From the NCBI RefSeq assembly GCF_004053875.1, contig NZ_SBIP01000002.1:186001-250000 (forward strand): a stretch of 64,000 bases of DNA. Reading direction: 5' to 3'. The position numbers and the translations under genes are program-made. This document shows positions 38,516 through 47,259 of the stretch, in pieces; position 1 is the first letter of the stretch; the number at the start of each line of letters is the position of its first letter. The notes beneath the pieces were generated by a model. That model saw only the letters and a program-made list of their open reading frames with translations. It ran no database searches and was not told the origin of the DNA. This DNA comes from Neorhizobium lilium. Lineage in GTDB: Bacteria; Pseudomonadota; Alphaproteobacteria; Rhizobiales; Rhizobiaceae.

Positions 38516-39562
38516 ATGCCTATTGCAAAAGGCTATGCCGCGACCGACGCATCCGCGCCCTTGAAGCCCTTTACATTCGAACGCCGTGAACCGAACGAAG
38601 ACGACGTCGTCATCGACATCAAATTTGCCGGCATCTGCCACTCGGACATCCACACGGTACGTAACGAGTGGAAAAACGCCAAATATCCGATCGTCCCCGG
38701 TCACGAGATTGCCGGCATCGTTACCGCCGTTGGCTCAAAGGTTACCCAGTTCAAGGTCGGTGATCGCGTCGGCGTCGGCTGCTTCGTCGACAGCTGCGTC
38801 GGTTGCGCGGCCCGCGATGTCGACAACGAGCAGTACATGCCCGGCCTCGTCCAGACCTATAACGACGTCGAGGCGGACGGCAAGACTCCGACCCAAGGCG
38901 GTTATTCCGACTCGATCGTCGTCAAGGAAGGTTATGTCCTGTCTATCCCGGACAACCTGCCGCTCGATGCGTCGGCGCCTCTTCTTTGCGCCGGCATCAC
39001 GCTTTACTCGCCATTGCGCCACTGGAATGCCGGTCCCGGCAAGAAGGTCGCGATCGTCGGCATGGGCGGGCTCGGCCATATGGGCGTCAAGCTTGGCGCA
39101 GCCATGGGCGCGGATATCACCGTCCTCTCCCAATCGCTATCCAAGAAGGAAGACGGCCTGAAGCTCGGCGCCAAGGAATACTACGCCACCAGCGACGCTG
39201 AAACCTTCACCAAGCTCGCCGGCACTTTCGACCTGATCATCTGCACGGTCAGCGCCGAAATCGACTGGAACGCCTATCTCGGCCTTCTGAAAGTCAATGG
39301 CAGCATGGTCGTCGTGGGAGCACCGGAGAATGCCATTCCGGTTCATGCCTTCTCGCTGATCCCAGGTCGCAAAAGCCTGTCGGGCTCGATGATCGGCTCG
39401 ATCAAGGAAACCCAGGAAATGCTGGATTTCTGCGGCAAGCACGACATCGTTTGCGAGATCGAAAAGATCAACATCCAGCAGGTCAACGAAGCGTACGAAC
39501 GCGTCCTGAAGAGCGACGTCCGCTACCGCTTCGTCATCGACACTGCGTCGCTCGCTGCATAA
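38516..39562 (+). CDS. NAD(P)-dependent zinc alcohol dehydrogenase (YahK/cinnamyl alcohol dehydrogenase-like)
   Basis: 348 residues. Catalytic zinc ligands are Cys41 (AGICHSD) and His63 (PGHE), and the cofactor loop is [13 protein letters not shown] near residue 180. The structural-zinc loop is altered: Cys94 and Cys97 are kept (DSCVGC), but positions 100 and 108, normally Cys, are Arg and Met ([12 protein letters not shown]). So this protein probably lacks the structural zinc. The expected reaction is reduction of aromatic or aliphatic aldehydes with NADPH. ATG 38516 has GGAG six bases upstream. It is divergent from the AraC regulator. Confidence 0.9.
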   Translation: MPIAKGYAATDASAPLKPFTFERREPNEDDVVIDIKFAGICHSDIHTVRNEWKNAKYPIVPGHEIAGIVTAVGSKVTQFKVGDRVGVGCFVDSCVGCAARDVDNEQYMPGLVQTYNDVEADGKTPTQGGYSDSIVVKEGYVLSIPDNLPLDASAPLLCAGITLYSPLRHWNAGPGKKVAIVGMGGLGHMGVKLGAAMGADITVLSQSLSKKEDGLKLGAKEYYATSDAETFTKLAGTFDLIICTVSAEIDWNAYLGLLKVNGSMVVVGAPENAIPVHAFSLIPGRKSLSGSMIGSIKETQEMLDFCGKHDIVCEIEKINIQQVNEAYERVLKSDVRYRFVIDTASLAA

Positions 39563-39585
39563 GCGCGAATCATTACTTGATGCAG

Positions 39586-39614
39586 AAAGGGGCGACCGAC
39601 AGGCCGCCCCTTTT
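39586..39614. terminator. bidirectional terminator between the alcohol dehydrogenase and HxlR genes
   Basis: A nine-base stem (aaaggggcg/cgccccttt) with T runs on both strands separates two convergent genes. Confidence 0.85.
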
Positions 39615-39618
39615 CATG

Positions 39619-40029
39619 TCACGCCATATCGCTCTCGTCATATCTGGCGCGGGCAGCCTTGACCGAGTGGTGATTGGCTGCTGCCCATTGCAGCACCTTC
39701 AGTAATGGTTCGAACAGAGAGTGACCGAGCGCGGTCATGCTGTATTCGACGCTTGGCGGCTTGGTCGGAAAGACTTTTCGGTCGATGTAACCGTCGCGCT
39801 GCAGATCACGCAGCGTCTGTGTCAGCATACGCTGCGAAATATCTGGCACAAGCCTGCGCAATTCTCCGAACCGATATGGCTTTTCAGCCAGCGCTTCCAG
39901 AATCAGCGTCGACCATTTCCCCGAGATCCGCTCGATTACATCGCGCACCGGGCAATTGCCCGCATCCCATTCGCTTACGTCGCACCCCTGCTCATCAAGC
40001 ATAAAAGAACGCTTAGTTGCGACAGCCAT
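39619..40029 (-). CDS. HxlR-family transcriptional regulator
   Basis: 136 residues. The winged helix has [57 protein letters not shown] (residues about 23-80), with Cys in the usual HxlR N-terminal position (Cys13, Cys23). HxlR-type regulators often sense electrophiles through Cys. It is divergent from the quinone reductase gene, the same arrangement as ytfH (qorR) and ytfG (qorB) in Escherichia coli, where the regulator represses the reductase. ATG at 40029 follows AAGGGA. Confidence 0.9.
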   Translation of the reverse strand: MAVATKRSFMLDEQGCDVSEWDAGNCPVRDVIERISGKWSTLILEALAEKPYRFGELRRLVPDISQRMLTQTLRDLQRDGYIDRKVFPTKPPSVEYSMTALGHSLFEPLLKVLQWAAANHHSVKAARARYDESDMA

Positions 40030-40109
40030 GGCGGTGGTTCCCTTCAGGTAACGATCTCCCGCAGAACTGCCTCCTTTACAGGACCGCGTCAATTCCTATT
40101 CTATCCCTA

Positions 40110-40124
40110 GTCTCTTTTTGAGAC
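40110..40124. promoter_or_regulatory. palindrome in the HxlR-quinone reductase intergenic region
   Basis: The sequence gtctc-ttttt-gagac is a perfect inverted repeat with a five-base spacer, 43 bases upstream of the quinone reductase start. It is a candidate HxlR operator. Confidence 0.55.
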
Positions 40125-40167
40125 CATAAATCACGATGGCGCTGCGGCGCTGGCAGAAGGAAAAAAC

Positions 40168-41052
40168 ATGACAAAGATACTCGTCACCGGCGCTGCCGGA
40201 CAACTAGGCCGCGCGGTCCTCCAGCACCTCCTGCAGACCTATGCAATTGCACCTGCGGATCTGGTCGCAGCAAGCCGCAATCCAGTCAGTCTGGCAGATC
40301 TTTCGGCTCAGGGCATCGAAATCCGCTCGGCGGATTTCGATGACGAAAACGGGCTGGTGGAGGCCTTTTCAGGTGTCGATCGGCTGCTGATCATTTCCAC
40401 CAATGAACTCGCGACGCCGGGCAAGCGACTGATCCAGCACAAGGCCGCTGTGTTCGCCGCCAAGAAGGCTGGTGTACGTCATGTCGTCTACACATCGATG
40501 CCGAACCCGGACAAGTCGCTGGTTACCTTCGCACCCGATCATCTGGGAACTGAGGAAGCAATCAAGGCAAGCGGCCTCTCCTACACCATCCTGCGCAATG
40601 CCTGGTATCACGACAATTACCTCATGGGCATGCCGCACAACCTGCAGGCTGGCAAGTGGTACACCGCCACCGGGACCGGCAGGATCGCGACGATAAGCCG
40701 AGATGACTGCGCTCGCGCTGCGGCCGCCGTCCTCGCAGATCCACCGATCGGAAACCGGACCTTCACCCTCACCGGCGACGAGTCCTTGACGGCCGAAGAC
40801 ATCGCCGCCCGCGCATCCGCCGCGACGGCCAAGCCACTGGACGTCGTTCATGTCGATGGTGACCAGTTGGCACAGGGTCTTGCAGGGGCTGGCCTTCCGG
40901 ACTTCGTGGTGAAGATGCTGGTCTCGGCCGACGCCAATGTGCAGGCAGGCAATTTCGACATCGTCACCAAGGATTTCGAGACGCTCACTGACGTGCAGCC
41001 GCAGACCTTGGCTGATTTCTTCGATGCCCGAAAAGCTAACCTTGCAGGTTGA
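40168..41052 (+). CDS. NmrA-like NAD(P)H:quinone oxidoreductase (QOR2/QorB-like)
   Basis: 294 residues. The loop KILVTGAAGQLGRAVLQHLL at the N-terminus binds NADPH, and the sequence HVVYTSMPNPDKSLVTFAPDHLGTEEAIKASGLSYTILRNAWYHDNY is typical of QOR2/YtfG quinone reductases, which carry out two-electron quinone reduction and protect against oxidative or electrophile stress. ATG at 40168. Divergent from the HxlR regulator. A long inverted repeat follows its stop. Confidence 0.88.
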   Translation: MTKILVTGAAGQLGRAVLQHLLQTYAIAPADLVAASRNPVSLADLSAQGIEIRSADFDDENGLVEAFSGVDRLLIISTNELATPGKRLIQHKAAVFAAKKAGVRHVVYTSMPNPDKSLVTFAPDHLGTEEAIKASGLSYTILRNAWYHDNYLMGMPHNLQAGKWYTATGTGRIATISRDDCARAAAAVLADPPIGNRTFTLTGDESLTAEDIAARASAATAKPLDVVHVDGDQLAQGLAGAGLPDFVVKMLVSADANVQAGNFDIVTKDFETLTDVQPQTLADFFDARKANLAG

Positions 41053-41081
41053 ATGATCAGGATTGTAAATCTCCAGAATCT

Positions 41082-41112
41082 ACGATAATTAGATACATCA
41101 TCTAATTATCGT
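41082..41112. promoter_or_regulatory. 13-base perfect inverted repeat upstream of the racemase gene
   Basis: acgataattagat pairs exactly with atctaattatcgt across a five-base spacer (acatc). It is AT-rich in a GC-rich neighbourhood and ends five bases before the first ATG of the racemase frame (18 before the chosen start). The absence of a T run argues against a terminator and favours an operator, possibly for the MarR-type regulator encoded downstream. Confidence 0.65.
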
Positions 41113-41129
41113 TCCGTATGGAGAAAATT

Positions 41130-41846
41130 ATGCGCAGGATAGGCTTGATCGGTGGAATGAGCTTTGAAAGCACTTCTGTGTATTACAAGCTTATCAACGA
41201 AATGATGCGCGATCGCCTCGGCGATCTCGTATCGGCCGATCTCGTGCTTCATTCGCTGAACTTTGCCGATGTGGTCGAAATGCAGAAAGCAGGCCGCTGG
41301 GACAAGGCTGCCGCCCACCTTGCCGGCAGTGCCTCGGCGCTGAAGGCGGCCGGGGCAGAATGCATCCTCATCTGCACCAATACCATGCACCTGGTTGCAT
41401 CGGAGGTACAGGCTGCGGTCGATATCCCGCTTATCCACATCATTGACGAGACGGCAAAGGCGCTGACCGCGCGCAATTTGAAACGACCGCTTCTGCTCGC
41501 CACCCGCTATACGATGGAACATGGCTTCTACGCGGACCGTATGAAGTCGCTCGGTATCGACATCATGGTGCCTCCGGCCGAAGACCGGCTGGACATGCAC
41601 CAGATCATCTTTGGCGAGCTTTGCGCCGGCAAGATCGTTTGCGACTCCAGAACCCGGGCGATGGCCATGATCGAAAGGGCTAAGGCCGAAGGCGCCGACA
41701 GCGTCATCCTGGGCTGCACGGAAATCTGCATGCTTCTCGATCCGCAGGCGCTATCGCTGCCCTGCATCGACTCGACCACCGTCCATGCCATGGCGGCGGT
41801 GGAGTTCGCGCTCGACAGCGTACAGGCGACCAAGGCAGCAGCGTAG
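41130..41846 (+). CDS. aspartate/glutamate racemase family protein
   Basis: 238 residues. The N-terminal IGLIGGMSFEST is the substrate-binding start of Asp/Glu racemases. The two catalytic Cys are in CILICTNTMH (near residue 86) and VILGCTEICML (near residue 195), both present, so it should work as a racemase on an amino acid, aspartate being the likely one. ATG 41130 follows GGAG by six bases; ATG 41118 overlaps the end of the inverted repeat. It is followed by a MarR-GNAT gene after 53 bases. Confidence 0.88.
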   Translation: MRRIGLIGGMSFESTSVYYKLINEMMRDRLGDLVSADLVLHSLNFADVVEMQKAGRWDKAAAHLAGSASALKAAGAECILICTNTMHLVASEVQAAVDIPLIHIIDETAKALTARNLKRPLLLATRYTMEHGFYADRMKSLGIDIMVPPAEDRLDMHQIIFGELCAGKIVCDSRTRAMAMIERAKAEGADSVILGCTEICMLLDPQALSLPCIDSTTVHAMAAVEFALDSVQATKAAA

Positions 41847-41850
41847 ATAT

Positions 41851-41863
41851 TTGACTCAGTCAA
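41851..41863. promoter_or_regulatory. MarR-type palindrome before the MarR-GNAT gene
   Basis: ttgact-c-agtcaa is a perfect palindrome of 13 bases with a central C. It starts five bases after the racemase stop and lies 36 bases before the start of the MarR-GNAT gene. Its TTGACT half also resembles a -35 box. It is a candidate autoregulation site. Confidence 0.65.
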
Positions 41864-41899
41864 GTAATTATGCAGAGTGCCCTTGAGGGAGTTCTGCCG

Positions 41900-42877
41900 A
41901 TGACTGACATTGATGTCATAGATGACGTCCGCGCCTTCAACCGCTTCTACACCAACAAGCTAGGCTTGCTGGCGAAAGGCTACCTCGATACGGCTTACGC
42001 GCTGACCGAGGCGCGCATTCTCTATGAACTCGGCGCGCGCCAATACATCTCGGCAACCGAACTCAACCGCGAGCTCGGCCTTGACCCGGCCTATCTGAGC
42101 CGGGTCCTGAAGAAATTCCGTCAGACAGGACTTATCGACAGTGTTCCTGATCCCGCTGACGGACGTAGCCAGACGCTCCATGTCACCAGCACGGGACAAG
42201 CGGAAAGCGAACGGCTCGGCGAACTTTCGCGCCAGCAACTGGCAGGCGAACTGCAGCATCTGGACGAAGCAGGCACACAGGATCTGGTTCGTTCGATGCA
42301 AACCATCCGGCGGCTGTTTGACCGAGAAGCGGCCGCTTCGCCTGTCGTGCTGCGTCCACACCGAATTGGCGACATGGGCTGGATCATCGAAAGACAGTCT
42401 GTGGCTTATACTCACGAATATGCCTGGAACGGGATGTTCGAAGCTTTGGTCGCCGAGGTCGCTGGGAAATTCATCGCCCACTTCAATCCGCAGCGAGAGT
42501 ATTGCTGGATAGCCGAGCGCGATGGTGAAAGGCTGGGCTCGGTTCTGGTGGCAGATGGCGGCGGACCGGTGGCGAAGCTGCGCCTTCTTTATCTGGAGCC
42601 TCAAGCGCGTGGATTGGGGCTTGGACGCAGGCTCGTCGACGAGTGCGTCCAGTTCGCAAGAGCATCGGGCTATCGGACCTTGGCCCTGTGGACGAACGAC
42701 AATCTGACAGCAGCGATCCACATTTACCGCAGCGCAGGCTTCAAGCTTGTCGCGGAAGAGAAACACCAGCTTTTCGGTCCCGCATGTATCGGCCAGACCT
42801 GGGAGCTGGACCTTTCAGCTCTTCCGAAATCTAACTGTCCGCAGGACCATGTCTCAAACGGCGCCATCCGGCAATAA
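41900..42877 (+). CDS. MarR-type regulator fused to a GNAT acetyltransferase
   Basis: 325 residues. The N-terminal half (1-140) is a MarR winged helix (ISATELNRELGLDPAYLSRVLKKFRQTGLIDSVPDPADGRSQ), the C-terminal half (about 155-310) is a GNAT domain whose CoA loop is the LYLEPQARGLGLGRRLVDECVQFA segment near 245. The fusion is known; its acetyl acceptor is not. ATG 41900 has GGGAG eight bases upstream, while ATG 41870 has none. Together with the racemase and palindromes it forms a small module that could act on an amino acid or its analogue. Confidence 0.88.
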   Translation: MTDIDVIDDVRAFNRFYTNKLGLLAKGYLDTAYALTEARILYELGARQYISATELNRELGLDPAYLSRVLKKFRQTGLIDSVPDPADGRSQTLHVTSTGQAESERLGELSRQQLAGELQHLDEAGTQDLVRSMQTIRRLFDREAAASPVVLRPHRIGDMGWIIERQSVAYTHEYAWNGMFEALVAEVAGKFIAHFNPQREYCWIAERDGERLGSVLVADGGGPVAKLRLLYLEPQARGLGLGRRLVDECVQFARASGYRTLALWTNDNLTAAIHIYRSAGFKLVAEEKHQLFGPACIGQTWELDLSALPKSNCPQDHVSNGAIRQ

Positions 42878-42884
42878 ATCTGCC

Positions 42885-44150
42885 TCAGACCTCGCCTTTG
42901 AGCGTCTCTTTCTGAGTGATGAGCCGTGCGCTGTGCTGGCCGGACAAATAGATCCACAGCCAGCTCCAGGCGACTGCCAGCCGCGACCGAGTTCCGATCA
43001 GGAAGTAGATGTGGGCAATCCCCCAGATCCACCACGCAAGCGTGCCGGTGAGCTTGATTCGGCCGAAGTCGATTACGGCCGCGCGCTTGCCGATTGTTGC
43101 GAGGCTTCCCTGATGCTTGTACTTGAACGGTGCCGGAGCCGGCTTGGCCGTCAGCCGAGACTTGATCACGCGGGCAACATATTCGCCCTGCTGCTTGGCC
43201 GCGGGAGCAATCCCCGGCACCGGCTTTCCGTCTTCCTGATTGACCAGCGCGGTATCACCGATAACGAAAATGCTGTGGTCGCTTTCAATCGCGAGATCTG
43301 GTCCAACGCGTGCACGGCCGGCCCTGTCTGAAGGCGCATCCACCCATTTCGCGGCGGGTGACGCCTGCACGCCGGCCGCCCACACGACCGTGCGGCAGGG
43401 GACGAGCATGTCGCCGATTGTAACGCCCTCCTCCGTGATATTGGTCACCGGCTCTCCAAGCCGTACCTCGACCCCGAGCTTCTTGAGCGCATCTTTTGCA
43501 TAATCGGACAGGTCTTCGCTGAAGGCTGGCAACACGCGCTGCCCCGCCTCGATCAAAAGCACCCGCGTCCGCCGTGTATCGATCTTGCGGAACTCGGGCG
43601 GCAACACGTTATTGGCAAGATCGCCGATCATGCCCGCCAGTTCGACGCCGGTCGGCCCAGCACCGATAATGGCGAAGGTCAGCAGCGCGTCCACTTCGGA
43701 TGTCTTTTCGGCAATTTCCGCCCGCTCGAAGGCAAGCAGCAGGCGGCGGCGAATAGTCGTGGCATCCTCGAGTGTCTTAAGCCCAGGAGCCACACCTTCC
43801 CAATCGTCATGGCCGAAATAAGCGTGACGGGCGCCTGTCGCGAGCACCAGCGTGTCGTATGGCAGGGTGTCACCAGACCGAAGCGTCACCGTCTTCGCTT
43901 CACGGTCTACTCCAACAACCTCGTCGAGCAAGGTCGTGACCTCTTTGCGGTCGCGATAAAGCCCGCGGATCGGCCAGGCTATCTCGGATGTGGCAAGCGC
44001 CGTTGTTGCCACCTGATAAAGAAGCGGCTGAAAGAGATGGTGATTGCGTCTGTCGATCAGTGTGACCTGAACAGGCGCACCTTTAAGTCCGTTCACCAAA
44101 CTTAGCCCTCCGAAACCTCCCCCGACGACAACGACCTTATGTTCTGCCAC
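42885..44150 (-). CDS. ndh: type II NADH dehydrogenase (NDH-2)
   Basis: 421 residues. FAD loop VVVVGGGFGGLSLV at the N-terminus, NADH loop FAIIGAGPTGVELAG near residue 162, and the C-terminal FAD-contacting GDTALVNQEDGKP segment and AAKQQGEYVARVI. A C-terminal hydrophobic region (LTGTLAWWIWGIAHIYFLIG) is the membrane anchor of NDH-2. It moves electrons from NADH to quinone without proton pumping. Start is GTG at 44150 with GGAAG upstream. The MarR-GNAT gene converges on it with seven bases between stops. Confidence 0.92.
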   Translation of the reverse strand: MAEHKVVVVGGGFGGLSLVNGLKGAPVQVTLIDRRNHHLFQPLLYQVATTALATSEIAWPIRGLYRDRKEVTTLLDEVVGVDREAKTVTLRSGDTLPYDTLVLATGARHAYFGHDDWEGVAPGLKTLEDATTIRRRLLLAFERAEIAEKTSEVDALLTFAIIGAGPTGVELAGMIGDLANNVLPPEFRKIDTRRTRVLLIEAGQRVLPAFSEDLSDYAKDALKKLGVEVRLGEPVTNITEEGVTIGDMLVPCRTVVWAAGVQASPAAKWVDAPSDRAGRARVGPDLAIESDHSIFVIGDTALVNQEDGKPVPGIAPAAKQQGEYVARVIKSRLTAKPAPAPFKYKHQGSLATIGKRAAVIDFGRIKLTGTLAWWIWGIAHIYFLIGTRSRLAVAWSWLWIYLSGQHSARLITQKETLKGEV

Positions 44151-44227
44151 AACAACTTCCTTTGAATGCCTCGCCCATTATGCTGCATCGCAACATTAAC
44201 GGCAACCGGCTCGGTCAAATGCCGCTG

Positions 44228-44980
44228 TTAGACCGCCTGTCCACAGGCGCGGCAGAGGCGGCGAACAGTTTCCGCCATTCCGTGTTCCAAAGCGTCGGCG
44301 GTCAATCCGTGCCCAATCGAAACCTCCGCCAGTCGCGGAATGCGCTTCACGAGCGGCGGAAGGTTCGCTACCGTCAGGTCGTGGCCGCCATTGACGCCGA
44401 GACCTTCTGCGAAGGCCGAATCTGCCGTTTTCCCAAGTCCCTCCAAAATGATCGCTGCCTGCTCAGGATCATCGAAGCATCCGCCATAGGGGCCGGTATA
44501 GAGTTCGATCCGGTCCGCGCCGGTGGCCCTGGCAAGCTTTACAGCCTCCACATCGCCATCTCCGTCGGCGAACAGCGATACGCGCATGCCATTCGCCTTC
44601 AGGCGGGCCACGATCGGCTTCAGCATCTCGCCGCTCGCACGGAAATCGAAACCGTGATCGGAGGTCGCCTGGGCCGGGTCGTCCGGCACCAGCGTCACCT
44701 GTTCAGGCTGGATCTTCTCGCAAAGGGCAAGGAAGTCTTCGCTCGGATAGCCCTCGATATTGAACTCGGCGCCAGGAAACTCGTCGTCGATCAAAGCGCG
44801 GAGTACCGGCAGATCCGAGAAACGGATATGCCGCTGGTCGGGCCGCGGATGAACCGTCAGCCCTGACGCGCCCGCCGCAAGCGCGATTCTCCCAAGACCT
44901 TCGACACTCGGCCAAGGAAGATCGCGGCGGTTGCGCAGCATGGCGATGGCATTGAGGTTGACGGAGAGCTTGGCCGGCAT
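44228..44980 (-). CDS. pdxJ: pyridoxine 5'-phosphate synthase
   Basis: 250 residues. Begins [15 protein letters not shown], with the conserved [16 protein letters not shown] segment (residues 41-56), [11 protein letters not shown], and [11 protein letters not shown], with the late loop [19 protein letters not shown], all typical of PdxJ. The enzyme condenses 3-amino-1-hydroxyacetone phosphate and 1-deoxy-xylulose 5-phosphate to pyridoxine phosphate. ATG at 44980 follows AGAGGA. It lies 18 bases after the RecD-like helicase stop on the same strand. Confidence 0.97.
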   Translation of the reverse strand: MPAKLSVNLNAIAMLRNRRDLPWPSVEGLGRIALAAGASGLTVHPRPDQRHIRFSDLPVLRALIDDEFPGAEFNIEGYPSEDFLALCEKIQPEQVTLVPDDPAQATSDHGFDFRASGEMLKPIVARLKANGMRVSLFADGDGDVEAVKLARATGADRIELYTGPYGGCFDDPEQAAIILEGLGKTADSAFAEGLGVNGGHDLTVANLPPLVKRIPRLAEVSIGHGLTADALEHGMAETVRRLCRACGQAV

Positions 44981-44998
44981 AGCATCCTCTGGAAATCT

Positions 44999-46120
44999 TC
45001 AGCGTACGATGGTCAGCGTTTCTGCTGCGCGAGTGATGGCCGTATAAAGCCAGCGCTCGCGTGTATCGCGAAAGGCCCAGCTTTCGTCGAACAGGACGAC
45101 ATTGTTCCACTGCGACCCTTGGGCCTTGTGGACCGTCAGCGCGTAGCCGTAGTCGAATTCGTCATACCGCTTGCGGGTCGTCCAGGGAATTTCCTCTTCC
45201 GTCTCGAAGGCCTGCTTCAGCAACTTGATCTTGGACGCGCCGCGATCCATGTCGTCGTCTTCCGGCCGGATCATCAGGTTGATACCGGGCTTTACCGTTT
45301 CGCGCGACGAACTCATGACCTGCCAGAGCGAACCATTCAGCAGGCCCTTCACCTGATCGTTGCGCAGGCAGACCAGCTTGTCGCCCGATTGCGGATAGTC
45401 GGCCGTAAAACCCTTCAATTCGCGAAGCCGCTGATTGTAGCGCTTACGAGTTTTGTTGGTGCCGACCAGAACCTGGTCCGCCTCCATGACCAGTGGCTGG
45501 GTCACCTCGTTGCGGGAGATCACCTTGGCGGTGCCGTAGTCGCCGTGCATGATTTCCTTGCCCTCACGCACGTTCATCGCAAGCTGGATGATCGGGTTGT
45601 CACGCGCCTGGCGGTGGATGTCCGTCAGAAGATAATCCGGCTCCTGCTCGGTGAAGAAGCCGCCTCCCGACACCGGCGGCAGCTGGCCGGGATCTCCAAG
45701 CACCAGGATCGGTGTGCCGAAGCTCATCAGATCCTTCCCCAGCGCGTCGTCCACCATCGAGCATTCGTCGATGATGATCAGCGCAGCCTTGGCCACCGGG
45801 CTTTGGCGGTTGATGGAAAACATCGGCGAAATCGACGTCTTGCCGGCTTCATCCTCCACAGCCTCCTCACCACGCGGCCGATAGATCAGCGAATGGATCG
45901 TCTTGGCATTGCGCGCACCGCGCGCCCGCAGAACCTGCGCTGCCTTGCCGGTAAAGGCGGCAAACAGCACGTCTCCGTCCACATGTTCCGCGAAGTGCTT
46001 CGCAAGCGTCGTCTTGCCCGTTCCGGCATAGCCGAACAGCCGGAAGACGGGGCTTCGGCCCTCCTTCAGCCATCGTGCGACAGCTTTCAGGGCTTCATCC
46101 TGTTGGGGTGCAAATTGCAT
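44999..46120 (-). CDS. RecD-like ATP-dependent DNA helicase
   Basis: 373 residues, short for RecD (about 600 or more). Walker A is LFGYAGTGKTTLAKHF (near residue 28), motif II DEC is LIIIDECSMVDD, and motif VI-like residues are in YGYALTVHKAQGSQWNNVVLFDE and the C-terminal YTAITRAAETLTIVR. It is a stand-alone AAA_30/UvrD_C_2 helicase of superfamily 1B, not part of RecBCD. Similar proteins are conserved in Rhizobiales. The gene precedes pdxJ by 18 bases. Confidence 0.88.
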   Translation of the reverse strand: MQFAPQQDEALKAVARWLKEGRSPVFRLFGYAGTGKTTLAKHFAEHVDGDVLFAAFTGKAAQVLRARGARNAKTIHSLIYRPRGEEAVEDEAGKTSISPMFSINRQSPVAKAALIIIDECSMVDDALGKDLMSFGTPILVLGDPGQLPPVSGGGFFTEQEPDYLLTDIHRQARDNPIIQLAMNVREGKEIMHGDYGTAKVISRNEVTQPLVMEADQVLVGTNKTRKRYNQRLRELKGFTADYPQSGDKLVCLRNDQVKGLLNGSLWQVMSSSRETVKPGINLMIRPEDDDMDRGASKIKLLKQAFETEEEIPWTTRKRYDEFDYGYALTVHKAQGSQWNNVVLFDESWAFRDTRERWLYTAITRAAETLTIVR

Positions 46121-46331
46121 GGCCGGACTTGGCAGGATTCTGCCGCGAAGCGCAACCGAAAAAGAACGAAAGCGGAATCAAAGCCGGGGGCAGACGGCCT
46201 CATCCGATATGGTGATCTCCCTGCGGCGATCGACGCAAAAAAAATGCGGCGGCGACGGAATAAAATCGGACGACCCGGTGTCTTGGCATTGGTGACTTCT
46301 CGCAAGCCGCCATCAACCAGGGAAACGATCC

Positions 46332-46718
46332 ATGAAAAAACTCATTCTCGTATCGACCGCAATCTTTGGCGCACTTGCCGCAATGACGGGCGCCGCCCTC
46401 GCCGCCGGCCCGTTCAAGTCCGTCAAGACCGACAAGGGCGAAGTGCTTGCCGGCGAAAAAGGCATGACCCTTTACACGTTCAAGAATGACAAGCCCGGCA
46501 CCTCGAACTGCTACGACAAATGCGCCACGAACTGGCCGCCGGTCATCGCCGCTTCCGATGCCAAGGCCGATGGTGCATACTCGCTGGTAACCCGCAAGGA
46601 CGGGTCGAAACAGTGGGCCAAGGACGGTATGCCGCTTTATTACTGGGTCAAGGACGCCAAGGAAGGCGATATCACCGGGGACGGCATGAACGGTGTCTGG
46701 GATCTTGCGAAGCCCTGA
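46332..46718 (+). CDS. secreted COG4315-type protein with Y-x4-D repeats
   Basis: 128 residues. A signal peptide (LILVSTAIFGALAAMTGAALAA, about residues 4-25) precedes two related segments: MTLYTFKNDKPGTSNCYDKCATNWPPV and the later MPLYYWVKDAKEGDITGDG. The Tyr-x4-Asp pattern and single disulfide-capable Cys pair match the family of predicted lipoproteins/secreted repeats of unknown function. It overlaps the sigma factor gene by 26 bases. The strong possibility is that the sigma factor controls this operon. Confidence 0.9.
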   Translation: MKKLILVSTAIFGALAAMTGAALAAGPFKSVKTDKGEVLAGEKGMTLYTFKNDKPGTSNCYDKCATNWPPVIAASDAKADGAYSLVTRKDGSKQWAKDGMPLYYWVKDAKEGDITGDGMNGVWDLAKP

Positions 46719-47259
46719 TCAAACCACTCCGGCGTCGCGCGAGCCCAAGGCTCCGGCGACGCTCTCCTTCGAGGCGCAGATCCTTGCGCTCCTGCCGCAG
46801 CTCAGGCGCTATTCTCGCAGCCTGACGCGTTCGGATGCGGAGAGCGAGGACCTGTTGCAGGACTGCGTCGAAAAAGTGCTGGTCAGCCGCAGCCAATGGC
46901 GCGGCTCCAACTTCAAATCCTGGACCTACAGGATCATGACCAATCTTCATCTCAACACGCGCCGTGCAATCGCGCGCCGCCCCTCCGTCGGTATCGAGGA
47001 AGCGGAAACCGTGGCGGCAAGCTCCGGCTACGACGACCCGCTGGAGAAGAAACGTCTTTTCCAGGCGCTCGAAACCCTGCCCGGTGAGGCGCACGCCGTG
47101 CTGATGCTGGTGGTTGTGGAGGGCCATTCCTATCAGGACGTCGCCGACATGCTGGATATTCCGGTCGGCACTGTCATGTCGCGCCTGTCACGGGCGCGCC
47201 GGGCACTGCGTGAAAAAATTCGGGAGGAAAACGTCATACCGCTGCGGAGACCCAGATGA
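46693..47259 (+). CDS. ECF-type RNA polymerase sigma factor
   Basis: 188 residues. Region 2 lies near residues 28-95 (LLPQLRRYSRSLTRSDAESEDLLQDCVEKVL, with NFKSWTYRIMTNLHLNTRR), region 4 near residues 125-170 (LPGEAHAVLMLVVVEGHSYQDVADMLDIPVGTVMSRLSRARRALREKI). GTG at 46693 is the longest start and lies within the upstream gene; TTG at 46705 is an alternative. The stop overlaps the anti-sigma start by four bases (ATGA), so the two proteins are translationally coupled. The stimulus is not known. Confidence 0.92.
   Translation: MSGILRSPDQTTPASREPKAPATLSFEAQILALLPQLRRYSRSLTRSDAESEDLLQDCVEKVLVSRSQWRGSNFKSWTYRIMTNLHLNTRRAIARRPSVGIEEAETVAASSGYDDPLEKKRLFQALETLPGEAHAVLMLVVVEGHSYQDVADMLDIPVGTVMSRLSRARRALREKIREENVIPLRRPR

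Noticed and set aside
45119-46489. Long plus-strand frame opposite the helicase gene
   Set aside because: It is the antisense shadow of the RecD-like helicase gene; the helicase motifs are on the minus strand.
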